47,979 bases of DNA from Kmv34 sp964524965 (GTDB lineage: Bacteria; Aerophobota; Aerophobia; Aerophobales; B3-G15). The DNA lies in contig CAZGDY010000001.1 in assembly GCA_964524965.1 (NCBI GenBank), positions 1-47,979 on the forward strand. The letters run 5' to 3'. Both the position numbers and the translations under genes were made by a program. The notes under the pieces were generated by a model. That model was given only the letters and a program-made list of their open reading frames with translations, had not been told where the DNA came from and searched no databases. Of the stretch, positions 17,391-26,760 are shown piece by piece (positions within the stretch are counted from its first letter, which is position 1; each line of letters begins with the position of its first letter).

Positions 17391-19346
17391 ATGAATCATA
17401 AAATGAGGTACTTATTTTCGCCTTTTAAGATAGGCAACTTACTGCTTGATAATAGAATAATAGGAGCTGCTACAGTAACTAATCTTGGCCGATTTGACGG
17501 GAATATAAACGACCGAATGATTGCTCTTTATGACAGACGCGCTGCTGGAGGAGCTGCCCTTATCACTGTAGAAATGACTGCAGTGCACCCTACCGGGAAA
17601 GGAATGTATTATCTGTTAGGCAGTTGGGATGATCGATTCATTCCCGGCTACAGAAAACTAACAGATGTCATACATGCCCACAACACTAAATGCTCTCTTC
17701 AATTAGGTCATTGCGGTCGTCAGACAACCAGAGCAATTGTCGGAACCAGACCAGTAGCTCCTTCAAGTTTGTCACAATTTCCTCTCGGTCATCCCCAATA
17801 TGTACTACCCCGGGCTCTTTCCGAAAGTGAAATTGAAGAAATCATAAAATATACTTCTGATGCTGCCTATAGAGCAATGCAAACTGGATTCGACGCTGTT
17901 GAGCTGCACGGCGCTCATGGTTATCTTTTCCACCAATTTCTTTCTCCAGTCGGAAACATTAGAAATGATAAGTATGGTGGAAATACCATAAATCGATGTA
18001 GAATTCTCACAGATATAGTTGACCAAATTAAGAAAAAATGCGGTCCTGATTTTTGTATTATATGCAAAATTGATGGAAATGAACATCTTGAGGGTGGTAT
18101 AAATCTGGAAGAGGCAACAAAAATAGCCAAATTACTGGAAAATGCCGGTGTGAATACTTTACTTATCTCTGCAGGATGCGCAGCAAAGGTAGAGTATATA
18201 ATTCCACCCGCATATATAAAATCAGCTCCTTATGCTGATGAGGCGGGCGAGATTAAAAAAGCTGTAAAAATACCGGTAGGAGTAGTTGGCAAAATAGATG
18301 ATCTCGCTTTAGCTGATCGTCTCATTGGTAATCACGATGTAGATTATATTGCTCTGGCACGACCTTTACTTTGTGACCCAGAACTACCTGCAAAGGCAAA
18401 ACAGGGTAAGTGGGACCAGATACGTCGCTGCATATATTGTAATGAAAAATGCAACAGAGTTGATGACCAATATGCAGTAGGGTGTGTTCTCAATCCTGTT
18501 TTAGGTCACGAATCTGAAAGTGATTATCAAGTAAGATTAACGACTGATAAAAAAAAGATTGTGATAATAGGGGGCGGACCTGCCGGCTTAGAAGCTGCCA
18601 GAGTTGCAGCAACACGGGGACACGATGTACATCTTTTGGAAAAAAACACCAAACTTGGAGGACAGATAAATCTCACCGCAAAAATCCCGGGTAAAGAAAC
18701 CCGCTCTTCTATCATCCCTTATTATGAACAAAAATTAGCTCAACTGGGAGTGAATGTTGAGTGCGGTAAGAGTTCCAATATCCATACACTACGTACTCTC
18801 AATCCAGAGGTAGTAATCATAGCTACCGGTGCTGCTCCCCGCTTAAAAGAAATTACCACATCAAAAGATGCACGAGTAATTACGGCCTTTGAAGCACTAT
18901 CTAATCAGCAAAATTTAGAAAAACAAGTCATTATTATTGGAGGACAAAGACTGGGTGTAGACACAGCTTTGTACTTAGCCTCTAAAAATAAAGAAGTAAC
19001 CCTTTTAGTTCGAGGCGAAAACGAATCCTATATTACTCAAAATATTACCCGGACTCTCCGCACCCACATTAGCCAAAGTCTTCAAAGACACAATATCAAA
19101 ATTATATACAGGGTATCGATTGACCGAGTCACTAAAGATAACATAGCGCTTAACATTGATGGGACCCACCGAGAACTGCCATACAAAAGAGCAATAATAG
19201 CCATGTCTTTGAAACCGGTTTTACCTTCTTTCTCCAAGGAAATAGAGCTTATCGGCTGCCCGGTCTATAAAATAGGCGATTGTGTTTTCCCACGTGGGCT
19301 TGGTAGCGCTATTTCAGAAGGCTTTGAAATTGGACAAGTACTGTAA
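17391..19346 (+). CDS. NADH:flavin oxidoreductase / 2,4-dienoyl-CoA reductase-like protein (OYE + FAD domains)
   Basis: A 651-residue old-yellow-enzyme fusion like FadH or trimethylamine dehydrogenase. Residues 1-340 form an FMN barrel (LFSPFKIG, ELHGAHGYLFHQFLSP, NDKYGG). A [4Fe-4S] motif follows with Cys347, Cys350, Cys354 and Cys365, then an FAD-binding Rossmann unit (IIGGGPAGLE, 392-401) and a second NAD(P)-binding unit (VIIIGGQRLGVDTA). It would reduce an activated C=C bond or demethylate/dehydrogenate an amine in the cytoplasm. AGAGAGGA ribosome binding site, 35 bases after the permease. In an anaerobic catabolic island an enoate-type reductase is a natural guess; substrate unknown. Confidence 0.9.
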   Translation: MNHKMRYLFSPFKIGNLLLDNRIIGAATVTNLGRFDGNINDRMIALYDRRAAGGAALITVEMTAVHPTGKGMYYLLGSWDDRFIPGYRKLTDVIHAHNTKCSLQLGHCGRQTTRAIVGTRPVAPSSLSQFPLGHPQYVLPRALSESEIEEIIKYTSDAAYRAMQTGFDAVELHGAHGYLFHQFLSPVGNIRNDKYGGNTINRCRILTDIVDQIKKKCGPDFCIICKIDGNEHLEGGINLEEATKIAKLLENAGVNTLLISAGCAAKVEYIIPPAYIKSAPYADEAGEIKKAVKIPVGVVGKIDDLALADRLIGNHDVDYIALARPLLCDPELPAKAKQGKWDQIRRCIYCNEKCNRVDDQYAVGCVLNPVLGHESESDYQVRLTTDKKKIVIIGGGPAGLEAARVAATRGHDVHLLEKNTKLGGQINLTAKIPGKETRSSIIPYYEQKLAQLGVNVECGKSSNIHTLRTLNPEVVIIATGAAPRLKEITTSKDARVITAFEALSNQQNLEKQVIIIGGQRLGVDTALYLASKNKEVTLLVRGENESYITQNITRTLRTHISQSLQRHNIKIIYRVSIDRVTKDNIALNIDGTHRELPYKRAIIAMSLKPVLPSFSKEIELIGCPVYKIGDCVFPRGLGSAISEGFEIGQVL

Positions 19347-19471
19347 CAAAAACTTAACCAATACTCTTTTTCCTATTGGAAGAGGTGTGATGGTAAATTC
19401 TCAATTTCTAATTTCTGCATAAGAGATAAGTTTTTTTAAAAAATAAAAACATACCAGTACAGGAGAAAATT

Positions 19472-20299
19472 ATGGCAAAGATGAAAATGTATATTCAAAA
19501 CCATGGGCATTTTGAGAATGATGTTGAGTTAAATCTCTCTTTTGCACACATCGCAACCGTTGATAACAAACATCCTTCAATTGAATGGGAAACAAATGTA
19601 CCTTCTTTAACCGTGTTAATAGAACACCCCGATGTTGGATGGATACTCTATGACACTACCAGCCACCCGAACAATTTAAAGGGTCACTGGCCTGAACGTT
19701 TACGCAAGTTGTGCCCTCATTACTTAAAACCGGAAGATACCTTAGAAGCTAAACTAAAAGAACATCACCTTTCCCCTCAAGATATTGATATACTGGTCCT
19801 ATCACATCTTCACATTGACCATGCAGGAAACCTTTTTTTGTTCAGTAACACCAAAGCCGGTAAAAATGTATATGTTCACACCACAGAGCTTCGTGAGGCA
19901 TTATTTATGACCCACGTGGGGCTGGAAAGAAATGTTGGGCCTTACGTAGCCGATGATTTTGACATTCCTGGTATTATTTTTAATCCAGTTGATGAAAATT
20001 TCCAATTAGCAGAAGGAATAGAGATTATTACTCTGGAAGGTGATGCACCTGGAATTTTAGGAATGATCGTACATCTGGAAAACAGTGGAGTATTTATTTT
20101 TCCCTCGGATGCCCTAAAGGCAAAAAAAAACTATGGCCCTCCCCCCCGTCTGCCAGGAATGGTCTATGACTCTCTGGGATTTTACCGTTCGGTTAAAAAA
20201 ATAACCAATTTACAAAAAAAATACAATGCAAAAATTGTATTTGGCCATGATGGGGAACAGTTAAAGCAGTTTAAATTATCCCCTAAATTTTATGATTAA
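19472..20299 (+). CDS. Metallo-beta-lactamase-fold hydrolase (lactonase-like)
   Basis: A 275-residue MBL-fold protein with the dinuclear zinc motif S-H112-L-H114-I-D116-H117 and later metal ligands suggested by LEGDAPGI and IVFGHDGEQ. Length and motif spacing resemble the N-acyl homoserine lactonase (AttM/AiiA) group. In this context a lactone intermediate of sugar or acid catabolism is as likely as a quorum signal. Ribosome binding site AGGAGA. Last gene before the structured intergenic region and the IclR gene. Confidence 0.82.
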   Translation: MAKMKMYIQNHGHFENDVELNLSFAHIATVDNKHPSIEWETNVPSLTVLIEHPDVGWILYDTTSHPNNLKGHWPERLRKLCPHYLKPEDTLEAKLKEHHLSPQDIDILVLSHLHIDHAGNLFLFSNTKAGKNVYVHTTELREALFMTHVGLERNVGPYVADDFDIPGIIFNPVDENFQLAEGIEIITLEGDAPGILGMIVHLENSGVFIFPSDALKAKKNYGPPPRLPGMVYDSLGFYRSVKKITNLQKKYNAKIVFGHDGEQLKQFKLSPKFYD

Positions 20300-20376
20300 A
20301 TTTCCATGGGCTCTTAACTCTTTAATCTTTATTATTGGGAAAGATATTTTGTAACAGGTGAGTTTTCCTAAAAAAG

Positions 20377-20581
20377 GCTATTGGAAGGCTCCTTGAAAAA
20401 GAAAAACATTACCTGAACAAAACTTTCCAATGAGCCGTAAGAGGGTGCTGAAATCCTACTCGCTGCCTTTTCCTGCGGTATTTCGGGCACCAATGGCTTA
20501 ATTCTACTTAAATCTTGGAGACCTCACTTGGTAGAATTGGTGCTTTCTCAGGACTTCGTGATACATGGAGTCCTGAAGCAC
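20377..20581 (+). other. Structured non-coding stretch with overlapping hairpins
   Basis: Three stems are visible in the 436-base space between the hydrolase and IclR genes. Stem A is GGCTATTGGAA (20377-20387) with TTCCAATGAGCC (20426-20437), interrupted. Stem B is GCACCAAT and ATTCTAC (20487-20507, split by six bases) with GTAGAATTGGTGC (20531-20543). Stem C is GTGCTT/CAGGACT (20540-20555) with AGTCCTG/AAGCAC (20569-20581). Stems B and C share bases 20540-20543, so they exclude each other. No coding potential or known RNA family was recognised. It lies upstream of the IclR promoter, so it is a 3' UTR switch, an independent RNA, or a mobile remnant. Confidence 0.4.
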
Positions 20582-20693
20582 TACCTGAAGATTAGAACTG
20601 GCAGACCCTTTAATCGAGTTGCCCCATGGAAAACACACTCAGTAAACAGCTAAGCTTACTAAAAAATATCTTCAGAGGTCTTCTTAAAAAAAA

Positions 20694-20722
20694 TTGACAG
20701 AAAAATTTTACTATGCTATACT
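20694..20722 (+). promoter_or_regulatory. Promoter of the IclR regulator gene
   Basis: TTGACA (20694-20699), a 17-base spacer and TATACT (20717-20722) form a near-ideal sigma70 promoter. The -10 box sits in TATGCTATACTATA, which matches the centre of the palindrome at 12363-12384 at 12 of 14 positions, suggesting the same repressor binds both. Transcription would begin near 20729. Confidence 0.7.
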
Positions 20723-20755
20723 ATAGAGTGAAAAGTGATTTCGTACAGTGAAAAA

Positions 20756-21562
20756 ATGAAACAAAACAACCAAAGTAAATTAATGATTCGCTCTGTTCAA
20801 AGAGCGCTAAATATTCTTGAAGCGTTAAAAAACAAAATACCAGAAAAAAGCATTAAGGAACTAAGCCATGAATTAGCGCTAAGTCCAAGTACAATTTATC
20901 GGCTTTTAACCACATTAAAAAATCGCGGTTACATCGAGAAAAATACAGAAACATCTAAATACCGGTTGGGGCTAAAAGTTTTCGAGGTAGGAAGTGCTGT
21001 GCTAAAGAGAATGAGCTTAAGAGAAGAAGCTAAACCTGTCTTGATGGATCTCGCAAAAAAAACAGGAGACTCGGCTCACCTGATTGTTCAATACGAAGAT
21101 GAAGCTCTTTGTCTGGAGAGAATAAATGGTGACAATTATTTAAAAGCTCTTTTTTTGGTAGTTGGTGGACGTATGCCCATGCATATTGGTGCTAGCCCCC
21201 GAGTACTTCTTGCTTATTTGCCGGAGCCTGAAATCGATAAAATTATTACCACCAAGAAACTTACTCCCTGGACTAAAAAATCAATTACCCGTTCTGACAT
21301 CTTGAAACAAAACCTCCGACAAATTAAAGAACAAGGTTATGCACTGAGTTTTGAGGATGCAACTGAAGGTGTTGCAGCTATCGGTGCTCCTGTGAGAAAC
21401 CATACCGAAAAAGTTATAGCGGCAATAAGCGTTGGAGGCCCCTGTATTCATTTCAAATCCCCGCATCTTAATGAATTAATTGAGTTAGTTAAAAGAGCGG
21501 CAAAAAAGCTCTCCAAAAACCTCGGATATGTAGATGATAAAATTATAGACGCCATTATTTAG
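20756..21562 (+). CDS. IclR-family transcriptional regulator
   Basis: An IclR-type regulator: an N-terminal winged helix-turn-helix (SVQRALNILEALK, then IKELSHELALSPSTIYRLLTTL) and a C-terminal ligand-binding domain with VVGGRMPMHIGASPRVLLA and a late IGAPVRN block. The frame opens at GTG 20735, only about six bases from the predicted transcription start, so I favour ATG 20756 (268 residues); neither start has a clear ribosome binding site. It is the only transcription factor I recognise in the island and probably controls the neighbouring catabolic and transport genes, and itself, in response to the pathway substrate. The shared promoter motif at 12348-12384 supports this. Confidence 0.9.
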   Translation: MKQNNQSKLMIRSVQRALNILEALKNKIPEKSIKELSHELALSPSTIYRLLTTLKNRGYIEKNTETSKYRLGLKVFEVGSAVLKRMSLREEAKPVLMDLAKKTGDSAHLIVQYEDEALCLERINGDNYLKALFLVVGGRMPMHIGASPRVLLAYLPEPEIDKIITTKKLTPWTKKSITRSDILKQNLRQIKEQGYALSFEDATEGVAAIGAPVRNHTEKVIAAISVGGPCIHFKSPHLNELIELVKRAAKKLSKNLGYVDDKIIDAII

Positions 21563-22468
21563 GAACTTAATAATATGTTCTTTCTCAAAATGGGTCAATA
21601 ATAAAATATGACAGTGAAAAATATTACTAAGCCGTGAATTGTGACATCGCTACTCTAATTAACTTAATCTCTCAATTAGGATAGAGTTAGTATCGCAACA
21701 TCCATTTCTAAGACAAGTTACTGCTCTTTTTACTCTTCTCTTTCTTCTGCTTACTCTAATTTGAGGCAGAGCAAAGTTATGAATTACCTAATTCAAACGA
21801 CATTTACCTCCTGTAATTTTCTTTAATTCATCTTATTCCAGAAAATCCTCCACAAAAAAACACCCCCATAAAACCCTAACTATCTTGTTGCTTAAGGAGA
21901 AAAACATTTAATATCCTCAACAGTGTTAAGTTTTAAAAATCCTCAGCAGATCCAAAAATATCGCAGCTCAGGAATATGGGAACGATTATAAACTTCAATA
22001 GACTTTTTCACCAAATTACCTCGGAGACTTGCCAGATTCCCTTAATATTTCCCTCAGATCATTTTCTCTTTCAGAAAAAAACCTGATTTGCAAAGATAAA
22101 AGATTTATTCTGAAAATGCAGCTGTTTTAAATGAGCAAATTTCTCCTTTTAGCAAGTTGGAACCTAAAAAATAATTTCTTCCTCATAGGGCTAGATTCGC
22201 TAAGAAATTCCATTGAAACTTTCCCAAGACTTGATGTATTCAACATTAAAATTCACCATTCTACTCAAAATAATGTTCAGATACAATTCCTTTTATACAA
22301 AGTGTACACCTGAAAAGAACTGGATTTTAGAAGAAAATAAAAAATCCTCAGCTACTCAGTAAGAGTATGTGATGTCTGGGAAAAAATAGTAGATAATTTT
22401 AACAGGGATAACACAGTTTACCTGCTATCTAATTATACCCATAACAATACAAGAGGAGGAAAGTAAAA
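21563..22468. other. 906-base intergenic region with no supported gene
   Basis: No reading frame here has a ribosome binding site and a recognisable product; a 60-codon frame at 22131-22313 is not convincing. Two copies of the 13-mer AAAAATCCTCAGC occur at 21935-21947 and 22340-22352, and there is an imperfect inverted repeat (CTCTAATT with AATTAG..AGAG) around 21652-21684. The last 30 bases contain the strong AAGAGGAGG ribosome binding site of the next gene. No clear sigma70 promoter for ABC transporter 2 was found. Confidence 0.5.
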
Positions 22469-23536
22469 ATGAAGGGAAAAATAAAAATCTTGATGGTGTT
22501 AGGCCTATGCGTAAGCTTATTAAGCTTTGTTATGGCTTCTCCTGGCATAGGTGCCGAGAAAAAGGGCTTAATTGTTTATTCAGTTTGCTGGACTGAAGAT
22601 CCATTTTGGGTGGCTTCGGTAGATGCTGCCGGGGAAATGGTTGAGTCCCTTGGTTATGATTTTAAAGCCCTCAATGCAGCTAATCAAAATCTAAGACAAC
22701 TTGAACAATTACATGACATTATCGCCTTGGACCCTGATGCACTTATTATCAGCGCAGTTGATTCACGAGGAATTGTTGGTGCAGTTAAAAAGGTGAAAGA
22801 GGCAGGAATCCCGGTAGTTGTTATTGTACGAACTCTTAAGGAGGCAGGAGAGATAGATTTCACTGCTAAAGCCGATATGTTTGGAATCGGACAAAAAAGC
22901 GCCATAAACCTACTCTATCTGCTTCGCACCAGATATGGAGATTATAAGGGAACAGTATTAGAAGTAATGGGAGAATTGGCTGATGAAGCTTCAGTCGAGT
23001 TTCATGCAGGGTTTATGTCCCTGATGAGTAAGTTCCCGGAAGTTAAGTTAACGTCAAAAGAAGCTGAAGCCTGGTCTTTTGAAAAAGCAGCCGATATTAC
23101 AGAGGATTGGTTAACTGCCTATCCAGATACCGATGGGATATACTCTCATAGCGATTGGCTAACTCAGGCACTTCCACCAGTTTTAAAAAGATTAGACTAC
23201 AAACCGGCTGGAGAAGAACCTCATATTTTTATGGTCTCCTCAGGTGCCATGCCTTTTGGACTGCCCTATGTAAAAGAGGGATACATAGATATGACCACTG
23301 AAATTCCGATCTTGAAAACCTCTAAAATAGGAGCATATTGGGCTGTACAACTTGCTGAAGGTAAGAAAATTCCAGGGAAAATTCAATTAGTTGAACCAGG
23401 GATGAGTGTTGAATTCATAGATGCTGAGATAGAAGTAATACGTGAAAAGTGGGGACTAACAGCAGAGACTCCTAGCAAAGTTGTAGGTAAAATTAATGCT
23501 GATGATCCAGCTATTTGGGGAAACATATATCAGTAA
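22469..23536 (+). CDS. Sugar-type ABC transporter substrate-binding protein (ABC 2)
   Basis: A 355-residue periplasmic binding protein with a typical signal peptide (residues 1-29, cleavage near GIGA-EK). The fold shows in GLIVYSVCWTEDPFW, DPDALIISAVDSRG, IPVVVIVRT and DGIYSHSDW. Ribosome binding site AGAGGAGG. It is clearly diverged from the binding protein at 12604-13680, so the two importers probably take up different ligands. Operon order is binding protein, permease, single-domain ATPase. Confidence 0.88.
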   Translation: MKGKIKILMVLGLCVSLLSFVMASPGIGAEKKGLIVYSVCWTEDPFWVASVDAAGEMVESLGYDFKALNAANQNLRQLEQLHDIIALDPDALIISAVDSRGIVGAVKKVKEAGIPVVVIVRTLKEAGEIDFTAKADMFGIGQKSAINLLYLLRTRYGDYKGTVLEVMGELADEASVEFHAGFMSLMSKFPEVKLTSKEAEAWSFEKAADITEDWLTAYPDTDGIYSHSDWLTQALPPVLKRLDYKPAGEEPHIFMVSSGAMPFGLPYVKEGYIDMTTEIPILKTSKIGAYWAVQLAEGKKIPGKIQLVEPGMSVEFIDAEIEVIREKWGLTAETPSKVVGKINADDPAIWGNIYQ

Positions 23537-23566
23537 AATGGGATAGAACAGAAAAAAATATTGTAA

Positions 23567-23605
23567 CTACGGGTTTCTTGGCTAATTATTCCGGGAAGCC
23601 CGTAG
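23567..23605 (+). terminator. Intercistronic hairpin after binding-protein gene (ABC 2)
   Basis: A 15-pair stem, counting G-U pairs, formed by 23567-23581 and 23591-23605 (CTACGGG pairing with CCCGTAG at the base) with a nine-base loop. It starts 30 bases after the binding-protein stop, in the same place as the hairpin in ABC operon 1, and lacks a U-run. Probably an attenuator or 3'-end stabiliser. Confidence 0.6.
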
Positions 23606-23636
23606 GGTTAATTAATTATCGATAAGGCGATAGAGG

Positions 23637-24638
23637 ATGAGTACTATTACAACTAAATTTTCCAAGTCAGTTTGGAATGAGCGAATACGTAACGTGCTTT
23701 TGAACCAAACCATTTGGATTATATTGGTTTTACTTTTTGTTATTTTTAGTATTTTCATACCCAGATTTTTTACTACACGGGTTTTCTCTAATATATTGAC
23801 ACATGCTGTATTTATAGGAGTACTGGTTATCGGTGAGGGACTTTGTTTGTTCAGTGGAAATTTTGATATGTCCATTGTCTCAACTATGGCTTTTACAGCA
23901 ATGATCGGTGCTTGCTTGTCAGGTGCTGGAGGCTCCGCCATGGGGTTAGCATTAAATCCTGTATTAGCATTACTAATTATGCTTGCTCTTGGCGCTATGG
24001 TTGGAAGTGCCAATGGATACCTGGTGGTAAAACTTAATATCAATCCTTTTATTGCTACCTTTGCGATGATGATTATGTTGAAAGGAATAACTATACTTTT
24101 TACAAAAGGTCAGGCGGTCACTATCTTGCCTTATTTTTTTAAAGCAGTCGGTAGTATAAACATAGGCCGCTTACCTTTGATGGTTTGGATATTTTTAGCT
24201 TTATATGCTCTTTTTTATTTCATAACTTCCAAAACCCGAATGGGGCGGCATCTATTCGCTGTGGGAGGTAATCCTGATGCAGCATATAAGTTTGGAATCA
24301 ATTCCGGAAGAGTAATAACAGGGGCATTTATAATAGGCGGGTGTATGGCAGCCGTTGCTGGTTGGTTGCTTACAGCCCGAATGGAAACTGCTACCCCTCT
24401 CATGGGAGGAGGAATGCTTTTTGAAGTTATAGCGGCTGCAGTTATCGGCGGAATAAGTTTATCAGGAGGTAGAGGAAATATTATCGGAGCCCTAGGCGGA
24501 GTGTTGCTCCTTAGCACTATTAAGACAGCTCTGAATCTTTTAGCTGTTTCGGTCTTTTATGTAGAGGTCATTAGAGGACTTCTTATTCTTGCAGCAGTGA
24601 TTATCGATTCACTAAAAATTAAATACATGTCTAAATAA
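23637..24638 (+). CDS. Sugar ABC transporter permease (ABC 2, RbsC/FrcC type)
   Basis: A 333-residue permease of the ribose/fructose class with about nine hydrophobic segments and blocks SGNFDMSIVS, GAMVGSANGYLVVKL and VIAAAVIGGISLSGGRGNIIGALGG. It is the only permease of this operon, so it would form a homodimer. AGAGG lies very close to the ATG, with AAGG further upstream. Followed after 52 bases by the ATPase. Confidence 0.88.
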   Translation: MSTITTKFSKSVWNERIRNVLLNQTIWIILVLLFVIFSIFIPRFFTTRVFSNILTHAVFIGVLVIGEGLCLFSGNFDMSIVSTMAFTAMIGACLSGAGGSAMGLALNPVLALLIMLALGAMVGSANGYLVVKLNINPFIATFAMMIMLKGITILFTKGQAVTILPYFFKAVGSINIGRLPLMVWIFLALYALFYFITSKTRMGRHLFAVGGNPDAAYKFGINSGRVITGAFIIGGCMAAVAGWLLTARMETATPLMGGGMLFEVIAAAVIGGISLSGGRGNIIGALGGVLLLSTIKTALNLLAVSVFYVEVIRGLLILAAVIIDSLKIKYMSK

Positions 24639-24690
24639 TCTAATAAAGTGGTATAAGTAAAATAAGTTAAACGAAAAAGGAGGCAAATTT

Positions 24691-25446
24691 ATGAGTCCTG
24701 ACCTTCTTTTAGAGGTGAGAGGAATATCAAAGCGGTTTGGTAGTGTTCAAGCGTTAGAAAATGTTAATTTCAATGTTGGAAAAAAAGAAATAGTTGGCTT
24801 AGTGGGTGATAACGGAGCAGGAAAATCTACACTTATGAAAATTATTGCTGGTAATTATTTACCTGATGAGGGTGAAATAAGATTTGAAGGTAAAAAGGCA
24901 ATTCTTAGAACCCCGCAGGTGGCAAAAAAATTGGGAATAGAAACTGTATATCAAGACTTAGCTCTCTGTGAAAATCTCGATGTAACAGCTAATTATTTCC
25001 TCGGTCGGGAATTAATAACACGATTTAATGCTCTACAAAAGTCAAAAATGAGAAAAAAAGCTGAGGAAATTTTAAAAAATCTGAGCATTGAGATTAGCTC
25101 TGTCCGTAAAATAGTTCAGTTTCTTTCTGGTGGTCAACGACAGGCAATAGCTGTAGGAAGAGCTGCCTCCTGGGGAGCAAAACTTCTTTTATTGGACGAG
25201 CCTACTTCTGCTCTTGGTATAAGAGAATCTCATAAAGTCCTAAACTTAATTAAAAAGTTAAGAGAAGAGAGGGAACTTGGAGTTGTTGTAATCAGCCACA
25301 ACTTACAACATGTCCTACCCATAGCAGATCGTGTTGTAATTCTACGCCATGGCCAACAAGTTGGTAGTTATCGTCCAACTGACACAACCTACGATGAATT
25401 CGTTAAATTAATTAGCGGGGAAGAGGCTATTCACTTAAAGGAATAA
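24691..25446 (+). CDS. Sugar ABC transporter ATPase, single domain (ABC 2, FrcA-like)
   Basis: A 251-residue single nucleotide-binding domain with Walker A GDNGAGKST, signature LSGGQRQ, Walker B LLLLDEPTSAL and a switch His in VISHN. In contrast to the double ATPase of ABC 1, this one works as a homodimer, as in FrcBCA-type fructose/ribose importers. Strong AAAGGAGG ribosome binding site. Complete at normal length for the single-domain class. Confidence 0.9.
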   Translation: MSPDLLLEVRGISKRFGSVQALENVNFNVGKKEIVGLVGDNGAGKSTLMKIIAGNYLPDEGEIRFEGKKAILRTPQVAKKLGIETVYQDLALCENLDVTANYFLGRELITRFNALQKSKMRKKAEEILKNLSIEISSVRKIVQFLSGGQRQAIAVGRAASWGAKLLLLDEPTSALGIRESHKVLNLIKKLREERELGVVVISHNLQHVLPIADRVVILRHGQQVGSYRPTDTTYDEFVKLISGEEAIHLKE

Positions 25447-25585
25447 TTGAGATAACTGTATCAGGTAAATAAATAAATAAAAAGTTATACCTGAGAAAAT
25501 TGCAGAAAATGAAGTTGAAGATATTAAAATTTATTTTCTATAAGAAAAATGAGAGAGGTTTTAAATAATTTAGGAGGTATACGCA

Positions 25586-26593
25586 ATGAAAACAAAAGTG
25601 GCTGAGTTGGTCGGTCCCAGAAAGTTTGAGATTGTTGAGGAAGAGTTGAGAAGTTTAGAAGATAATGAGGTATTAATAAAAATTAAAGCTGCTGGCATCT
25701 GTCATTCTGAAATGCCTCAATTTCAGGGTCACACTACTTGGGTTGATAAAGATGGAGAACATATTGGGATAACCGATGAGATAAATTATCCACTCGTATT
25801 GGGACATGAGCCTTCTGGGACAATCACAGATATAGGCTCCGGGGTAAAAAAATTTAAAGTAGGAGATAAAGTAGCCGGTCTTATTAGAAGATCATTTGCC
25901 TCTTACGCTATTGCTACCACCCAAAAAATTACCAAAGTTCCCGATGGAGTTCCTTTAGAGTGTGCATTAGGAGAACCTTTAATGTGCGTCTCTAATATTG
26001 TACGAGCAGCTACTCCCGAGTTAGGAGATTACGTTGGTGTTATCGGGTGTGGTGCCATGGGGCTTTTGACGTTAGCTGGACTGGCTAAAAGTGCAGCTCG
26101 AGAAGTAATTGCCATTGATTTAATCCCCTCAAGGCTAAAAATTGCTAAAGAATTAGGAGCAACCATTGTTTTAAACCCGAAAGAGGTAAATGTAGAAAAT
26201 GAGGTAAAAAAAATAACTAAAGAAAAAGGATTGGATGTCATTGTAGAAATAACCGGGAAAACAGCTGGTTTTGCTTTAGCAAATAAACTTATAAGAACAT
26301 TTAGAGGGAAGATTCTTATTCCTTCTTATTACGCAGGACAACAAACTCTTGATTTAACTGTAGGGTTTTATTTAATGATAAAATCTCCCATAATTCACTC
26401 TACTCACCCCTGGTACTCCGCAAATTATGCAGATGATTTAGAAAAAGGGATGTGGGCTTTTGAAAAAGGTATTTTCCCTATGGATAAATTAATAACTCAT
26501 AAATTCAAATTGGAAGATATTGAAAAGGGAATGAAGATAGCTGAAGTTGGCACAGAAGGTTATATTAAGGGAATAGTAATGCCTGAATTATAA
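25586..26593 (+). CDS. Zinc-type medium-chain dehydrogenase (alcohol/polyol dehydrogenase-like)
   Basis: A 335-residue MDR-family NAD(P)-dependent dehydrogenase. Catalytic zinc ligands are Cys39 (GICHSE), His74-Glu75 (GHEPSG) and Glu in LGEPLMC. The Rossmann motif reads VIGCGAMGLL. The four-cysteine structural zinc lobe is absent: the GDKVAGLIRRSFASYA region is short. It has an AGGAGG ribosome binding site and follows ABC 2 by 139 bases, so it may oxidise the imported polyol or sugar. It faces the minus-strand SDR genes tail to tail across a gap. Confidence 0.85.
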   Translation: MKTKVAELVGPRKFEIVEEELRSLEDNEVLIKIKAAGICHSEMPQFQGHTTWVDKDGEHIGITDEINYPLVLGHEPSGTITDIGSGVKKFKVGDKVAGLIRRSFASYAIATTQKITKVPDGVPLECALGEPLMCVSNIVRAATPELGDYVGVIGCGAMGLLTLAGLAKSAAREVIAIDLIPSRLKIAKELGATIVLNPKEVNVENEVKKITKEKGLDVIVEITGKTAGFALANKLIRTFRGKILIPSYYAGQQTLDLTVGFYLMIKSPIIHSTHPWYSANYADDLEKGMWAFEKGIFPMDKLITHKFKLEDIEKGMKIAEVGTEGYIKGIVMPEL

Positions 26594-26760
26594 TTTAAAC
26601 AATAATTCAGTTTTCCCAAAGAATTTCTTTGCCAGAAAAACTTATTTGTTATTATTCCCCTATAGAATTGTTAGAAGAAAGACTAATAAAAAAACCATAA
26701 TAAATTTTTAACTTTTTATTACTTTCTTTTAAATTTTTTCTTGGCAATCCTTATCCCATT

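Noticed and set aside
22131..22313. A 60-codon + strand frame in the long intergenic region
   Set aside because: No ribosome binding site, no hydrophobic or family pattern, composition like the surrounding non-coding DNA.
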